Shown: positions 25,932-34,486, counted from the stretch's first letter. The stretch is 64,000 nt of DNA from Actinomadura rubteroloni (GCF_002911665.1 NZ_MTBP01000002.1:1922001-1986000); one strand, 5' to 3'. The notes: a model not told the origin generated them from the letters alone. A program made the numbers and translations.

Positions 25932-26368
25932 CAGGCGCCCCGTTCCACGATCGTGTTGAACGTCCGGCAGATCGGCTCGCCGCCGGTCGTCTCCACGGCA
26001 GTCTCCACGGTGATCTTCTCGTTGCTGCCGATCGCCTTGATGTCGGTGATCGTGGTGGTCGTCGTGATGACGTCGCCCGCGCGCAGCGGACGCGAGTACT
26101 CGAACCGCTGCTCGCCGTGGACGATCATCGCGTAGTTCAGGCCGAGCGCGGGATCCACCAGCGCCGGGTCCCCGAGCGTGACGACGATCGGGAACGTCGG
26201 CGGCGCGATGACGTCGGGATGCCCCGCCGCCTTGGCCGCCTCGGGGTCGCGGTAGACCGGGTTCGGGTCGCCGATGGCGTCCGCGAACTCGCGGATCTTC
26301 ACCCGGCTGACCTCGTACGGCTCGGAGGGCGGGAAGCTTCGTCCGATGAAGTCCCGGTTCAGTGCCAT
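25931..26368 (-). CDS. hadA: MaoC-like dehydratase partner subunit HadA
   Basis: 145 aa with the N-terminal dehydratase fold (FAS1_DH region/UPF0336 type): FADAIGDPNPVYRDPEAA, GHPDVIAPPTFPIV. It lacks the full catalytic HxxxD hydratase pair seen in HadB and normally acts as the acyl-chain-binding subunit. The ATG follows GGGAGGACGAACGGC. It lies directly downstream of rpmG, the conserved metT-rpmG-hadA-hadB order. Confidence 0.9.
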   Translation of the reverse strand: MALNRDFIGRSFPPSEPYEVSRVKIREFADAIGDPNPVYRDPEAAKAAGHPDVIAPPTFPIVVTLGDPALVDPALGLNYAMIVHGEQRFEYSRPLRAGDVITTTTTITDIKAIGSNEKITVETAVETTGGEPICRTFNTIVERGA

Positions 26369-26440
26369 GCCGTTCGTCCTCCCGCCCGACCGGGCGCCGA
26401 GCGCCCGCCATCCGCTCTGCCAGGGACCCTAACAGAACGG

Positions 26441-26481
26441 CGTTCAGCCCGCCCCCGGCGTATGCGGGGACGGGCTGAACG
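26441..26481 (-). terminator. rpmG terminator
   Basis: An 11-bp perfect stem (CGTTCAGCCCG / CGGGCTGAACG) with an inner CCCC.GCGTATGC.GGGG part lies 25 bases after the rpmG stop. It may let hadA be expressed from its own promoter. Confidence 0.75.
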
Positions 26482-26505
26482 GACGCCGGGCGAACGCCGT
26501 CTGGG

Positions 26506-26670
26506 TCAGCGCGTCTCGCGGTGCGCGCGGTGGCAGCGGCAGTTCGGGCAGTACTTCTTGAGCTCCATGCGGTCCGGGTCGTTGCGCCGGTTCTTCCGCG
26601 TGATGTAGTTGCGGTGCTTGCACTCCTGGCAGGCCAGCGTGATCTTCGGCCGTACGTCGGTGGCAGCCAC
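26506..26670 (-). CDS. rpmG: 50S ribosomal protein L33, zinc-binding form
   Basis: 54 aa from a GTG after AAAGGCACTCC. The two CxxC pairs (CQEC and CPNC) mark the zinc-containing version. Many actinomycetes have a second, cysteine-free L33 used under zinc limitation. The N-terminal frame extension lies upstream of a plausible ribosome site and is not used. Confidence 0.95.
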   Translation of the reverse strand: MAATDVRPKITLACQECKHRNYITRKNRRNDPDRMELKKYCPNCRCHRAHRETR

Positions 26671-26789
26671 GATGGAGTGCCTTTCTGCTAGGTACAGGGA
26701 CGTGACGTCGGCCGCCCTGCTCGGGCGACCGGTCGGAGCAACCAGGCCCGCCCGCCCCCGTCGTTGCCGGGGGCGAGAGGCCAAGGTAG

Positions 26790-26863
26790 TAGCGAGGGCC
26801 GGACTTGAACCGGCGACACAGCGATTATGAGCCGCTTGCTCTGCCTGACTGAGCTACCCCGCC
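26790..26863 (-). tRNA. tRNA-Met (CAT anticodon), elongator type
   Basis: 74-nt cloverleaf with acceptor GGCGGGG pairing to CCTCGCT with a G-U first pair, and anticodon loop CTCATAA. It lacks the GGG/CCC anticodon stem of initiator tRNA. An Ile2 tRNA with modified CAT cannot be excluded, but the conserved position next to rpmG supports elongator Met. Confidence 0.9.
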
Positions 26864-27068
26864 GAGATGGTCAGCGTGACCGGGCGCCAGGATACCCGAT
26901 GTCCGCTGCGACCCTGGAATCCGAGTTGCGCGAGACGACCCGGTTCCGGACGATCCGACCGACCCCAGGATACCGCCTGCGGGGATGACCTGCGAATCGC
27001 GCGGTGGCCGTCCCCAGACGGAACGGGAAAGGCCAGCCTCCGCGCGGAAACTGGCCTCTGACCTGGTG

Positions 27069-27141
27069 AGCCCCTTTACGGAATCGAACCGTAGACCTTC
27101 TCCTTACCATGGAGACGCTCTGCCGACTGAGCTAAAGGGGC
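27069..27141 (-). tRNA. tRNA-Thr (GGT anticodon)
   Basis: 73-nt cloverleaf with acceptor GCCCCTT/AAGGGGC and anticodon loop ATGGTAA. No CCA is encoded. It heads the thrT-metT-rpmG cluster. The 205 bases between this gene and tRNA-Met hold no recognisable gene. Confidence 0.96.
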
Positions 27142-27227
27142 CTCGTCGTCCTGCGGCCTCGCGGTCGCGGCGACGGGTGTAACCATACACGGCCGCGCAC
27201 GCGGGTGCGACATCACTTCCGCCGGGG

Positions 27228-27980
27228 TCATGCGGGCGTTCCGCCGAGATAGATGACGGTGGCGTCGTCATGCGGCTTCCCTCGCCGTCCGGGCAGGTCA
27301 TGGGCTTGTTCGGCGGCTCTTGTCCGGCGGATCAGCTCGCTCGGTCCCTGCTCTTCGACGAGGTCGAGAAGGCCTCGCCAGGTCGTCGTGCGGAAGCGTT
27401 CGACCAGGCGCGCGGCGCCGTCGGACAGCAGCGCGGCCCGCCTGACGTTCGTCGCCGTCCCGGTGAGCGCGTGCCGGGCCGCTTCCGGCCTTGCGGCGGC
27501 CACCCAGAAGCCGCCTTCGCTGTTGCGCGACCTGCGGACCGTCTCCAGGTCGTAGGCGGGCAGGCGGTCGACGCGGTCGTCCCGGATGACCTGGACGTCC
27601 CTGTCGTCCAGGACGATCGGGGAATCTGCGAGCACCAGCCAGTCCAGGCGGCCTTCGTCCCACCGGACCATCGCGACCGTGGACGACGGGCTATCCGGAT
27701 TGTCCAGGTCGCAGCCTTCATGCTGTTCCCGGACGCGGTGGATGGCCTCTTCGAGGATCTCGGCGAGGCCTGCTTCGTCCTGCGCGGCGAGGCGGGCCGC
27801 GAGCACGCCGCCGAGTCGGCGCACCAGCCAGGCCGGCCCGTGCGCGCACCCGGTGGTCACCTCCGGGTGCTGGGTGGCGCCGTCGAGCACGACGGCCCAG
27901 CCGTCCCCCGCCGCCGCGAAGTCCTCGTTGATCAGGCCGGGCGTGGGCTCGGTGGCCATACGGACGTCCACCCCGGCCAT
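27228..27980 (-). CDS. Protein phosphatase 2C-like protein
   Basis: 250 aa. PP2C landmarks are NEDF near the N-terminus, the metal-binding AVVLDGAT, and a C-terminal PHDDATVIYLGG (DD metal ligands). Spacing is short for a full PP2C, but this compact form is frequent in actinomycetes. It is likely a Ser/Thr phosphatase or a related pseudo-enzyme in the cytoplasm. No partner kinase is nearby. The start is uncertain: the ATG given lies 10 bases after the upstream small gene, and an ATG seven codons further in is possible. Confidence 0.7.
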   Translation of the reverse strand: MAGVDVRMATEPTPGLINEDFAAAGDGWAVVLDGATQHPEVTTGCAHGPAWLVRRLGGVLAARLAAQDEAGLAEILEEAIHRVREQHEGCDLDNPDSPSSTVAMVRWDEGRLDWLVLADSPIVLDDRDVQVIRDDRVDRLPAYDLETVRRSRNSEGGFWVAAARPEAARHALTGTATNVRRAALLSDGAARLVERFRTTTWRGLLDLVEEQGPSELIRRTRAAEQAHDLPGRRGKPHDDATVIYLGGTPA

Positions 27981-27990
27981 TCTGCCGTGG

Positions 27991-28212
27991 CTACGCCGGA
28001 ACCGGCCCTTCGAGGGGGTTGTGCTCCTTGCCGGTGTTGCCGCACATGCGACAGGGCTCGTCCACCCGGACCCAGTTGAGGGCACCGGCGGCGTCCCGCT
28101 CGGGCATCTCCGGACGCCACCAGCCCGTCCCGCCGCAGAACCGGCACGCCCAGCCGTCGCGATCGCACCAGGCGCACGGCTCGTCGCCGCACCGGTCGCG
28201 CTTGCCGCTCAC
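27991..28212 (-). CDS. Small protein with DnaJ-type CxxC zinc-finger motifs
   Basis: About 73 aa with cysteine motifs CAWC, CRFCGGTGW and CRMCGNTG, resembling the CxxCxGxG repeats of the DnaJ zinc domain. The start is taken as the GTG after GGGGAACCGCCG. It is directly upstream of the PP2C-like gene and probably co-transcribed. A second small protein with the same motif type is encoded at 37045-37305. Function unknown; redox or zinc binding is a guess. Confidence 0.55.
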   Translation of the reverse strand: MSGKRDRCGDEPCAWCDRDGWACRFCGGTGWWRPEMPERDAAGALNWVRVDEPCRMCGNTGKEHNPLEGPVPA

Positions 28213-28450
28213 CGGCGGTTCCCCGTTCCTGCGCAGCCGCTCGCCCACCCGTCCGGCGGAACCTCACCCCGTTCGCCCACACTCCCCCTCACACCCACAG
28301 CATCCCGCAGACTCCCCCCATCGTCCACGGCCCGCGGCACAGGCGATCCCGAGGGCAGGGCGAACGTTCGGCCTTACGCAGAAGCGACATTCGGCCGTGT
28401 TGCATGTCGGACAGGCCGCTCGGCCCGCCAGTCCTCCCAAGGAGACGCGC

Positions 28451-29644
28451 ATGGCAGGAATTCCACCGTCACGACGCACAGCACTCGGCACGCTGGGCGC
28501 CGTCCCCATGACACTCGCCGGCATGGCGGCACTGGCGGGCCCGGCCCGCGCCGCCGGCCCGCCCCACCCCGGCCCCGTGCCCCGCGCTCTGCGACCGGGC
28601 GGCGAGTTCGACCGGTTCGTGGCCCGGCTGGCCGCGCAGGACGACTTCTCCGGCAATGTCCTGCTCATGCACGGGAACCGTCCGGTGCTGGCCCGCGCCC
28701 ACGGCATGGCGGACAAGAAGAAGGCCGTGCCGAACGGCCCGGACACCATCTACGCGCTCGGCTCCATCACCAAGATGTTCACGAGCATCGCGGTGGCGCA
28801 GCTCGCTCAGCAAGGAAAATTAGAGTTCACCGACTATCTGGGCGCGCACCTGAGCGGCTTTCCCAAAGAGATCGCCGACACGGTCACCGTCCACCAACTC
28901 CTGACCCACACGTCCGGCATGGGCGACTTCATGCAGACCGACGGCTTCCTCGATCAAGCACGCAAGTGGACCAGCGCCGACCAGGTCATGGACGGCCTGC
29001 TCAAACTGGTCCGGACCGAATCACTGGTTTTCACGCCGGGCTCCCGAGTGGGCTACAGCAACTCGGGCTACCACGTGCTGGGCGAGATCGTCGCGAAAAT
29101 CTCCGGCCAGTCCTACTACTCCTACATTCGCGAGCACATCTTCGCTCCGGCCGGAATGACCGACTCGGATTTCTACACCATGCCCCAGTGGCGCGACGAC
29201 GAACGCATCGGGAACCCGTACACCACGACCTCGTCCGGTGAGCGCGTCGAGGCCTTCGACCAGCACTTCTTCATGGGCTCGCCCTCCGGGGACTCCTTCT
29301 CGCCCGCGCCCGACCTGGCCCGCTTCGCCCGGACGCTCCTATCGAACAAGCTGCTGAGCCCCGCGTACACCGAACTCGTCGTCTGCCCCAAGATCCCCGC
29401 GCTCCCGCCCCCACCGCCCCCCGGCCGCCCGCAGCTCCCCACCATGTTCAACGCGTACGCGCCGTCCGCGTTCCTCATCAACGGCCAATGGGCCGTGGGC
29501 CACACCGGCGGCTCCCCCGGCGAATCAGCGAATCTGGAATGGTACCCGGCCATCGACTGGATGCTGGTGAAACTCAGCAACTACGACGTGCGAACAACCA
29601 GCCAGGTCGACGCAATGGCACGCCAACTCATCACCGGCGGCTAA
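28451..29644 (+). CDS. Secreted serine hydrolase, class C beta-lactamase family
   Basis: 397 aa. Twin-arginine-like N-terminus (SRRTALGTLGAVPMTLAG, cleavage near ARAAG) predicts export. Active-site motifs of the beta-lactamase/DD-peptidase superfamily are SITK (Ser105-Lys108), YSN (Tyr202-Asn204) and HTGG near residue 360. It could be an esterase, D-aminopeptidase or DD-peptidase; sequence alone does not decide. There is a Pro-rich loop (PALPPPPPPGRP) before the last motif. ATG after AAGGAGACGCGC. Confidence 0.85.
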   Translation: MAGIPPSRRTALGTLGAVPMTLAGMAALAGPARAAGPPHPGPVPRALRPGGEFDRFVARLAAQDDFSGNVLLMHGNRPVLARAHGMADKKKAVPNGPDTIYALGSITKMFTSIAVAQLAQQGKLEFTDYLGAHLSGFPKEIADTVTVHQLLTHTSGMGDFMQTDGFLDQARKWTSADQVMDGLLKLVRTESLVFTPGSRVGYSNSGYHVLGEIVAKISGQSYYSYIREHIFAPAGMTDSDFYTMPQWRDDERIGNPYTTTSSGERVEAFDQHFFMGSPSGDSFSPAPDLARFARTLLSNKLLSPAYTELVVCPKIPALPPPPPPGRPQLPTMFNAYAPSAFLINGQWAVGHTGGSPGESANLEWYPAIDWMLVKLSNYDVRTTSQVDAMARQLITGG

Positions 29645-29713
29645 CTCCAACAGCCCGGAATAGGGGCGTGCGATGGATGGCATCTCCAGGTCGGGGATCG
29701 GCGAGCAGACCCG

Positions 29714-30670
29714 TCAAGCGCTTGCGGCCTTGCTGCTGAAACTGCGCCGGTAGGTCTGCGGGCTGACGCCGGTGGTGCGCTTGAAGCGGTCGCGGAAGGT
29801 GGTGGACGAGCCGAATCCGACCTGGTGGCCGATGCGCTCGACGGAGTGCTCGGTGGTCTCCAGCAGGTGCTGCGCCTGGCGGATGCGGGCTCGGTGGAGC
29901 CATTGGAGCGGGGTGGTGCCGGTCTGGCTGCGGAAACGTCGGATCAGGGTGCGGACGCTTGTTCCGGATTGCGCGGCGATGTCGCCCAAGGTGAGGTCGC
30001 GGGCGAGGTTCTCCCGCAGCCAGGCCAGCAGCGTCTCCAACTCCGATCCCCGCGGCGCGAGAGAATGGTCGTGGACGATGAACTGCGCCTGTCCCCCCTC
30101 GCGTTCGAGCGGCATCACGGACAGGCGGGCGGCGTCGGCGGCGACGGCCGAGCCGTAGTCACGACGGATCATGTGCAGGCACAGGTCCATTCCGGCGGCG
30201 GCACCCGCCGAGGTGAGGAACTGGCCATTGTCGACGTAGAGCACGTCCGGGTCGACGGTGACGTCCGGGTACAGGGCCGCCAGCAGGTCTGTCGCGATCC
30301 AGTGAGTGGTGACGCGCAACCCGTCGAGAAGACCGGTGGCCGCGAGAGGAAATGTGCCCACGCACAGCGAGGCGATCCGCGTCCCGGACGCTGCGGCCGT
30401 CCGCAGGGCATCGCGCACGGCAGGAGGGAGCGGGGCCGTGGGGTCGGCGGTCCCCGGCACGACGATCGTGTCCGCGCCCTTCAGGCCGTCCAGGTTCCAC
30501 GACGCGCGCAGGGTGAAAGAACCGGCGTCGATCTCGTCGCGTTCCGCGCAGACCCGGAGCTGGTAGCCGGCCCGTCCGTCGGGCAGACGGGGCCGGGTGA
30601 AGATCTCGATCGGAGTGGACAGGTCGAACGGGATCACCTGGTCCAGGGCGAGAACCGCGACGGTGTGCAT
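29714..30670 (-). CDS. GlxA-family transcriptional regulator (DJ-1/PfpI + AraC)
   Basis: 318 aa. Residues 1-170 form a DJ-1/PfpI amidotransferase-like sensor domain with the nucleophile-elbow region SLCVGTFPLAATG. Residues 215-310 are an AraC-type double helix-turn-helix (DIAAQSGTSVRTLIRRFRSQ, VERIGHQVGFGSSTTFRDRF). Such regulators usually activate neighbouring genes for amino acid, betaine or thiol metabolism. It diverges from a decayed DJ-1 gene and two small membrane proteins, which share its intergenic region with direct repeats. Confidence 0.88.
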   Translation of the reverse strand: MHTVAVLALDQVIPFDLSTPIEIFTRPRLPDGRAGYQLRVCAERDEIDAGSFTLRASWNLDGLKGADTIVVPGTADPTAPLPPAVRDALRTAAASGTRIASLCVGTFPLAATGLLDGLRVTTHWIATDLLAALYPDVTVDPDVLYVDNGQFLTSAGAAAGMDLCLHMIRRDYGSAVAADAARLSVMPLEREGGQAQFIVHDHSLAPRGSELETLLAWLRENLARDLTLGDIAAQSGTSVRTLIRRFRSQTGTTPLQWLHRARIRQAQHLLETTEHSVERIGHQVGFGSSTTFRDRFKRTTGVSPQTYRRSFSSKAASA

Positions 30671-30761
30671 GGCGGGAACCTACCTGTTCGGGGCACGGCG
30701 AACCCTGCTCCCAGGGCGCCATGTGCCCATGTGACAGCAGGTTTGATACTCGCGAAAGGGT

Positions 30762-30797
30762 ATGGCAATTTCCCGTTGAAACATGGCACTCCTGCCA
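30762..30797. promoter_or_regulatory. Candidate AraC-type binding repeats
   Basis: Two direct copies of ATGGCA (30762 and 30783) are 21 bases apart, two helical turns. The second is part of an inverted repeat TGGCA-CTCC-TGCCA. Direct repeats of this spacing are typical AraC-family sites, and the gene next door encodes such a regulator. Confidence 0.4.
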
Positions 30798-30869
30798 CTG
30801 GGCGACCGGGCCGTGCAGCCGATTGACTTCGCCCCGACGGAGCCAACCCCGATGCCGGAGGAACATGCC

Positions 30870-31060
30870 ATGCACGTCCAGACCGCCCTGTTCGACGGCT
30901 TCGATCCGCCCGATGCCGTCGCCCGCCACGAGCCGGCGGCATGGCCGCGGAGGACACGGTGAGCGTCGGGTCGGCCTCCACGCGACACGGCACCGTCTGG
31001 CACGCCGAAGCCACCGCGAAACTGCGTGAACGCCGGGTGGCCGTGGAGCGGTCGGCATGA
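30870..31060 (+). pseudogene. Decayed DJ-1/PfpI family gene
   Basis: The reading frame from ATG encodes MHVQTALFDGFDPPDAVAR and stops after 30 codons. This is the usual N-terminus of DJ-1/PfpI proteins. A second frame from 30941 encodes GTVWHAEATAKLRERR and runs to a TGA overlapping the next start; it resembles the usual C-terminal EYxRRGTVW segment. The ~150-residue middle is missing, so the gene has a frameshift and a large internal deletion. The family match is from memory of the motif, not a search. Confidence 0.55.
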
Positions 31061-31518
31061 CCAAGATCCTGCTGTCCTTGCACGTCCTGGCGGCCATCCT
31101 CGCCGTCGGCCCCGTCACCGTCGCCGCGAGCATGTTCCCCGCGACGTTGCGCCGCACCACCGACGACCCGGACCACGCCCGCACGACTCTGAAGATGCTG
31201 CACCGCATCTGCAGGGTCTACGCCGGCATCGGCATAGCGGTCCCCGTCTTCGGCTTCGCCACGGCCAGCAGCCTCGGCGTACTGGGCGACGCGTGGCTGA
31301 TCACCTCGATCATGCTGACCGCGGCAGCGGCCGGTGTCCTGATCCTGCTGATCCTGCCCGGCCAGGACCGCGCCTTGGCCGACACGGCGAGCACCGCCGA
31401 ACCCCCAGCGCCCGCGACCGCGAGCCGCCTCGCGATGGCCACCGGCATCTTCAATCTCCTCTGGGTGACGGTCACCGTCTTGATGATCGTCCGCCCCGGC
31501 TCGACCACGGGAGCGTGA
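31057..31518 (+). CDS. DUF2269-like integral membrane protein
   Basis: 153 aa with four hydrophobic helices. The N-terminus LLSLHVLAAILAVGPVTVAAS is characteristic of the DUF2269-like family. The ATG overlaps the stop of the decayed DJ-1 frame (ATGA), so it was probably coupled to the intact gene. Function unknown. Confidence 0.75.
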   Translation: MTKILLSLHVLAAILAVGPVTVAASMFPATLRRTTDDPDHARTTLKMLHRICRVYAGIGIAVPVFGFATASSLGVLGDAWLITSIMLTAAAAGVLILLILPGQDRALADTASTAEPPAPATASRLAMATGIFNLLWVTVTVLMIVRPGSTTGA

Positions 31519-31520
31519 CC

Positions 31521-31808
31521 ATGAATCCACGTCCGCTGCGCCACCTGCGCATCGCAGCTCAGGCCGAGCTCGTCTCCCTGATCGTGCTGCTGGCCAACGT
31601 GTTCACCGTCCACCTCAAGCCCATCTCGTCGGTGATGGGTCCCACGCACGGCTGCGCCTACCTATTCGTGGTGATCGCGACATGGCGCCTCAAGCCCGCC
31701 CCAGCCGTCAACATCGTGGCCCTCATCCCGGGCATCGGCGGCCAACTCGCACTGCGGCTACTCGCCCGCAACAGCGCCGACCAGGCGCAACAACCCGCCC
31801 CGCCCTGA
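31521..31808 (+). CDS. DUF3817-like small membrane protein
   Basis: 95 aa, about three membrane helices, with the central motif MGPTHGCAYLFVVIATW typical of DUF3817-like proteins. It starts at ATG two bases after the previous stop, behind GGGAGCG. Co-transcribed with the DUF2269-like gene. Function unknown. Confidence 0.75.
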   Translation: MNPRPLRHLRIAAQAELVSLIVLLANVFTVHLKPISSVMGPTHGCAYLFVVIATWRLKPAPAVNIVALIPGIGGQLALRLLARNSADQAQQPAPP

Positions 31809-32328
31809 ACCGTCCACCGGCCCACCCCGGCAGAGCTCGCGAATTGCTCGATCACGCGATCACTCAAGGACACCAACCCGCTGCCCTTTCCGACGGCAGG
31901 GCAAGGCACCTAAGGAACGCACGACGGCCCGCAAACTCCGTCATGGCGTTCTCGCCGTTCCTGGCTCTGGAGCGGCGCGCGGTTCCCGTTGTTCGTGTCC
32001 CACCGCCAGATCGTGCGCAAAGCCCGGCTGCGGCTGTGCGACTTCGCCGCCTTGGTGGTCTGGGTGGCGAACGCTCCATGGGTGTTCTTCCAGAGGAGGA
32101 GGTCCTGCGGCCGGAAGTAGCGACTGCCAGCAGGAGGACGGCCGTTCCGGCGTCCTGGATCGACAAGCCGACCTCCTCTCAACCGAGATCGACTCCAGCC
32201 CGGGTGACAATTGCCCGCCCACCAACTGGTTCCAACAAGCGCGAGCAGGTTCCGACTACCGTGATCCGGCTCAGGTCGGCGAGTGGGGCACCCGCGTACG
32301 ACAAGAAACGCCGCAGATTCAGCGACAC
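31809..32328. other. 520-base stretch without a recognisable gene
   Basis: Open frames exist on both strands but none has a ribosome site with a plausible start or a recognisable family, and codon composition is unlike the neighbours. A plus-strand frame around 31970-32120 has some hydrophobic character (LCDFAALVVWVANAPWVFF) but no start. It probably contains decayed sequence. Confidence 0.5.
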
Positions 32329-33057
32329 TCAGCGCTGCACGCCACAGTCAGGATGGTCGGCCGTTCGAGCGCGCACCAGCCGTACGCCGGTCGCAAGCAG
32401 CCACACGAGCCACGCGGCGTAGCCAGGCATCCCCACGAACAGGAGCGCCGAGCCGTCCGCGATCGCGAGGCTGGCCGGGCCGGCGGCGAGCAGCAGGCCT
32501 CCGCCGGCCACGCCGAGCAGACGCTGCCACGGGGGCGTCAGCCAACTCGTATGCGCCGCCAGCGCAGCGCCGATGAAGGTGGTGCCGAGCGCCGGCAGCG
32601 CCAGCGCGAACGCTGCAGCATGCAGCTGCCAGGCGAGTTCGAACGCCGGGTTCGGCTCAGCGAGTTCGCTGGCGGACAGCACGACTCCGATCCACAGCAC
32701 GGCGTAGAGCGCGAAGACCGCCGAGAGAGTCGCGCCTGCGGCCAGCGCGAGACGCGACCAGTCCGCGCCCGCGCCCCCGCGACGCCTGACGAGCCCGTGA
32801 AGACCGGTGAAGAACCCGAGCAGCAGAGGCAGATTCAGCGCCTCCAGGCCGACCGCGATCGCGACCGCGACCCGGTTCTCCGCGTGGAAGGCGAGCACCT
32901 TCTCGATTGGGTCCCCGAAGGCGGGCGCTCCGGCCCAGGCCACCACTGCGTTCTGGATCGCCATCGACGCTGCCAACGCGATCGCCGTCGCGCCGACGAC
33001 CCGCTCTTGGAGCGCTCGGGTCGAAGTGGTCCCCGCTGTTGCCGCTGCCGCGCTCAT
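32329..33057 (-). CDS. Six-helix membrane protein of unknown function
   Basis: 242 aa with six predicted helices at roughly 24-43, 61-83, 101-125, 143-166, 176-194 and 200-225. The ATG follows GGGAGAAGCCCG and overlaps the stop of a 35-codon frame just upstream (ATGA). No family was recognised. The general look is of a DUF4386-like or other small actinobacterial permease-like protein, but that is not certain. Confidence 0.7.
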   Translation of the reverse strand: MSAAAATAGTTSTRALQERVVGATAIALAASMAIQNAVVAWAGAPAFGDPIEKVLAFHAENRVAVAIAVGLEALNLPLLLGFFTGLHGLVRRRGGAGADWSRLALAAGATLSAVFALYAVLWIGVVLSASELAEPNPAFELAWQLHAAAFALALPALGTTFIGAALAAHTSWLTPPWQRLLGVAGGGLLLAAGPASLAIADGSALLFVGMPGYAAWLVWLLATGVRLVRARTADHPDCGVQR

Positions 33058-33161
33058 TCGGGCTTCTCCCGATTCCCAAGCCGGTCCAGGCTGCTGCGAG
33101 CTTCGCCTGGACCGTCCAGCCGGTCCTCTAGCGCGACGAGTTCTGCTTTCTTGCTTCTCAC
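33054..33161 (-). CDS. 35-residue ORF coupled to the membrane protein gene
   Basis: A GTG-initiated frame encodes a highly charged peptide (begins MRSKKAELVALEDRLDG) and ends in a TGA that overlaps the ATG of the six-helix membrane protein. It may be a real small protein or only a device for translational coupling. Ribosome site AAGGGTTGACGAC is weak. Confidence 0.4.
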   Translation of the reverse strand: MRSKKAELVALEDRLDGPGEARSSLDRLGNREKPE

Positions 33162-33178
33162 GTCGTCAACCCTTCGCT

Positions 33179-33232
33179 TCAGCCGAACGGCGGCTTGTTG
33201 AGCAGGTTCGGGGTGTTCCTGCCACGGGCCAT
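33179..33232 (-). CDS. 17-residue candidate peptide MARGRNTPNLLNKPPFG
   Basis: An ATG behind GAGAGAAGAACCG opens a 17-codon frame rich in Asn and Pro, 17 bases before the 35-codon frame. It leads a possible three-gene unit with the membrane protein. A signalling or RiPP-like precursor is one reading; a chance frame is the other. No tailoring enzyme is adjacent. Confidence 0.3.
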   Translation of the reverse strand: MARGRNTPNLLNKPPFG

Positions 33233-33552
33233 CGGTTCTTCTCTCGAGGGGAGCGGTTCGTCCGCCGGAGTGGCGGCAGGTCTAGGCGTGCAGTGGCACC
33301 GTGTAGGTCGTTCTCGTCCTTCGGTCTTCAGACGGTGATCACGGCCTTCCCCGGGACGGCAGTGGTCGCTCCCCCGGAGATTGACAGCACGATCGCGGCG
33401 ATGACAGGGCATGGGCGCGTTCTCAGGGTTCGACCGGGGAGATCCCTGACCAACCTCGGGGTCCTCGCTCAGAATCCGGCGACGCAGCACGCCACCCGCG
33501 GCCATGCCAGTCGCCACCCGCGCCCCGCGTGGCCTGCACGGGTTCGGGGTGA

Positions 33553-33783
33553 AAACCCAAGGACTGGCCCGCTACGGCCACCATCTGGCGTCGGCGGACT
33601 CGATGGCTTGGTCCTACGCCGCGCGCCGCCTCACCCCTGCCCGGCTCCACCGGACACAAGAACTGCGCCGACTGCATCCACTTCGCCACGCGGTGGCGGA
33701 CACAGCTCCTGACCAGACTCGCGGCACGCGGCCACCAGACCGACCTGTTCGCGCCTGGTGTCCCGAAAGGAGAAGCGGCATGA
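33553..33783 (+). pseudogene. C-terminal remnant of a mobile-element protein
   Basis: An open frame without a start codon encodes GHKNCADCIHFATRWRTQLL and LAARGHQTDLFAPGVPKGE and ends in a TGA that overlaps the DUF4326 start (ATGA). It reads as the tail of a protein carried by integrative elements, with the upstream part lost. The rest of 33233-33779 shows no intact gene. Confidence 0.4.
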
Positions 33784-34094
33784 CCGGCCAGCGCACGCCC
33801 GTCCGAGTCCGGATGACCCGTGCCAAGCCCTGGCGCGACGATCACCCCGACGCGGTGATCGTCGCGCGGCCGACGCGGTGGGGGAACCCGTTCCCGGTTC
33901 GGGACGGAGACCGTGCCGAAGCGATTCGGCGGTTTCGCATCTACCTGAGCGAGCGGCCCGAGCTGGTGACCGCCGCACGACGCGAGCTGGCCGGGCGGGA
34001 CCTGGCTTGGTGGTGTCCGCTCGACCAGCCGTGCCATGCCGACGTGCTGCTCGACGTCGCCAACCGGCCCGCCGCACCGGGGGAAGCGTCATGA
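33780..34094 (+). CDS. DUF4326 domain protein
   Basis: 104 aa, ATG after AAAGGAGAAGCGGC. The core VIVARPTRWGNPFPVRDGDR with the later LAGRDLAWWCPLDQPCHADVL is the DUF4326 signature (conserved GNPF and WWCP..CHAD). The domain is common on actinobacterial integrative elements and phages; its role is unknown. It is coupled to the next gene by ATGA. Confidence 0.85.
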   Translation: MTGQRTPVRVRMTRAKPWRDDHPDAVIVARPTRWGNPFPVRDGDRAEAIRRFRIYLSERPELVTAARRELAGRDLAWWCPLDQPCHADVLLDVANRPAAPGEAS

Positions 34095-34486
34095 GCGCTT
34101 TCGCCGTCGCCTTCGCCGCGCCCGAGCGTGGCGGTACCCGGCAGCTCGTCGGGTACCGGACGACCACCGTGGGACTGGTCGTCTTCGAGGCCCGCGACTG
34201 CGAGTTCCAGCCGCGCGAGCGGGTCTACCGGGTCGCGCACGTCCGGTCGGGGCTGCGGTTCCCGTTCTGCTTGGAGTCGGCTGAGGCGGCGCTCGCGTTC
34301 GCCAACAGCGCCCGGCGCTTCGGGGACTGGCAGCTCACAGGGACACCGCTCGCCCGCCGTATCGCTCTGCCGTACGTCCGTCGCCAGCTCATCGACCAAG
34401 CCCTGGCGGTCGGCGGACATGAGCACGAGGCTCACGGCGACCGCGTCGGTGAAGTCCACTCCGTGGACAACGGCCTCATCGCCTGA
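34091..34486 (+). CDS. Hypothetical protein of the integrative-element remnant
   Basis: 131 aa, not recognised. It is coupled to the DUF4326 gene (ATGA overlap) and closed by a strong hairpin 17 bases after its stop. Soluble, with a mixed charged C-terminus containing several His residues (GHEHEAHGD). It is probably element cargo. Confidence 0.65.
   Translation: MSAFAVAFAAPERGGTRQLVGYRTTTVGLVVFEARDCEFQPRERVYRVAHVRSGLRFPFCLESAEAALAFANSARRFGDWQLTGTPLARRIALPYVRRQLIDQALAVGGHEHEAHGDRVGEVHSVDNGLIA

Noticed and set aside
33540..33700. Plus-strand frame reading KTQGLARYGHHLASADSMAW
   Set aside because: It merges into the DUF4326 frame without its own ribosome site or stop; probably decayed element sequence.
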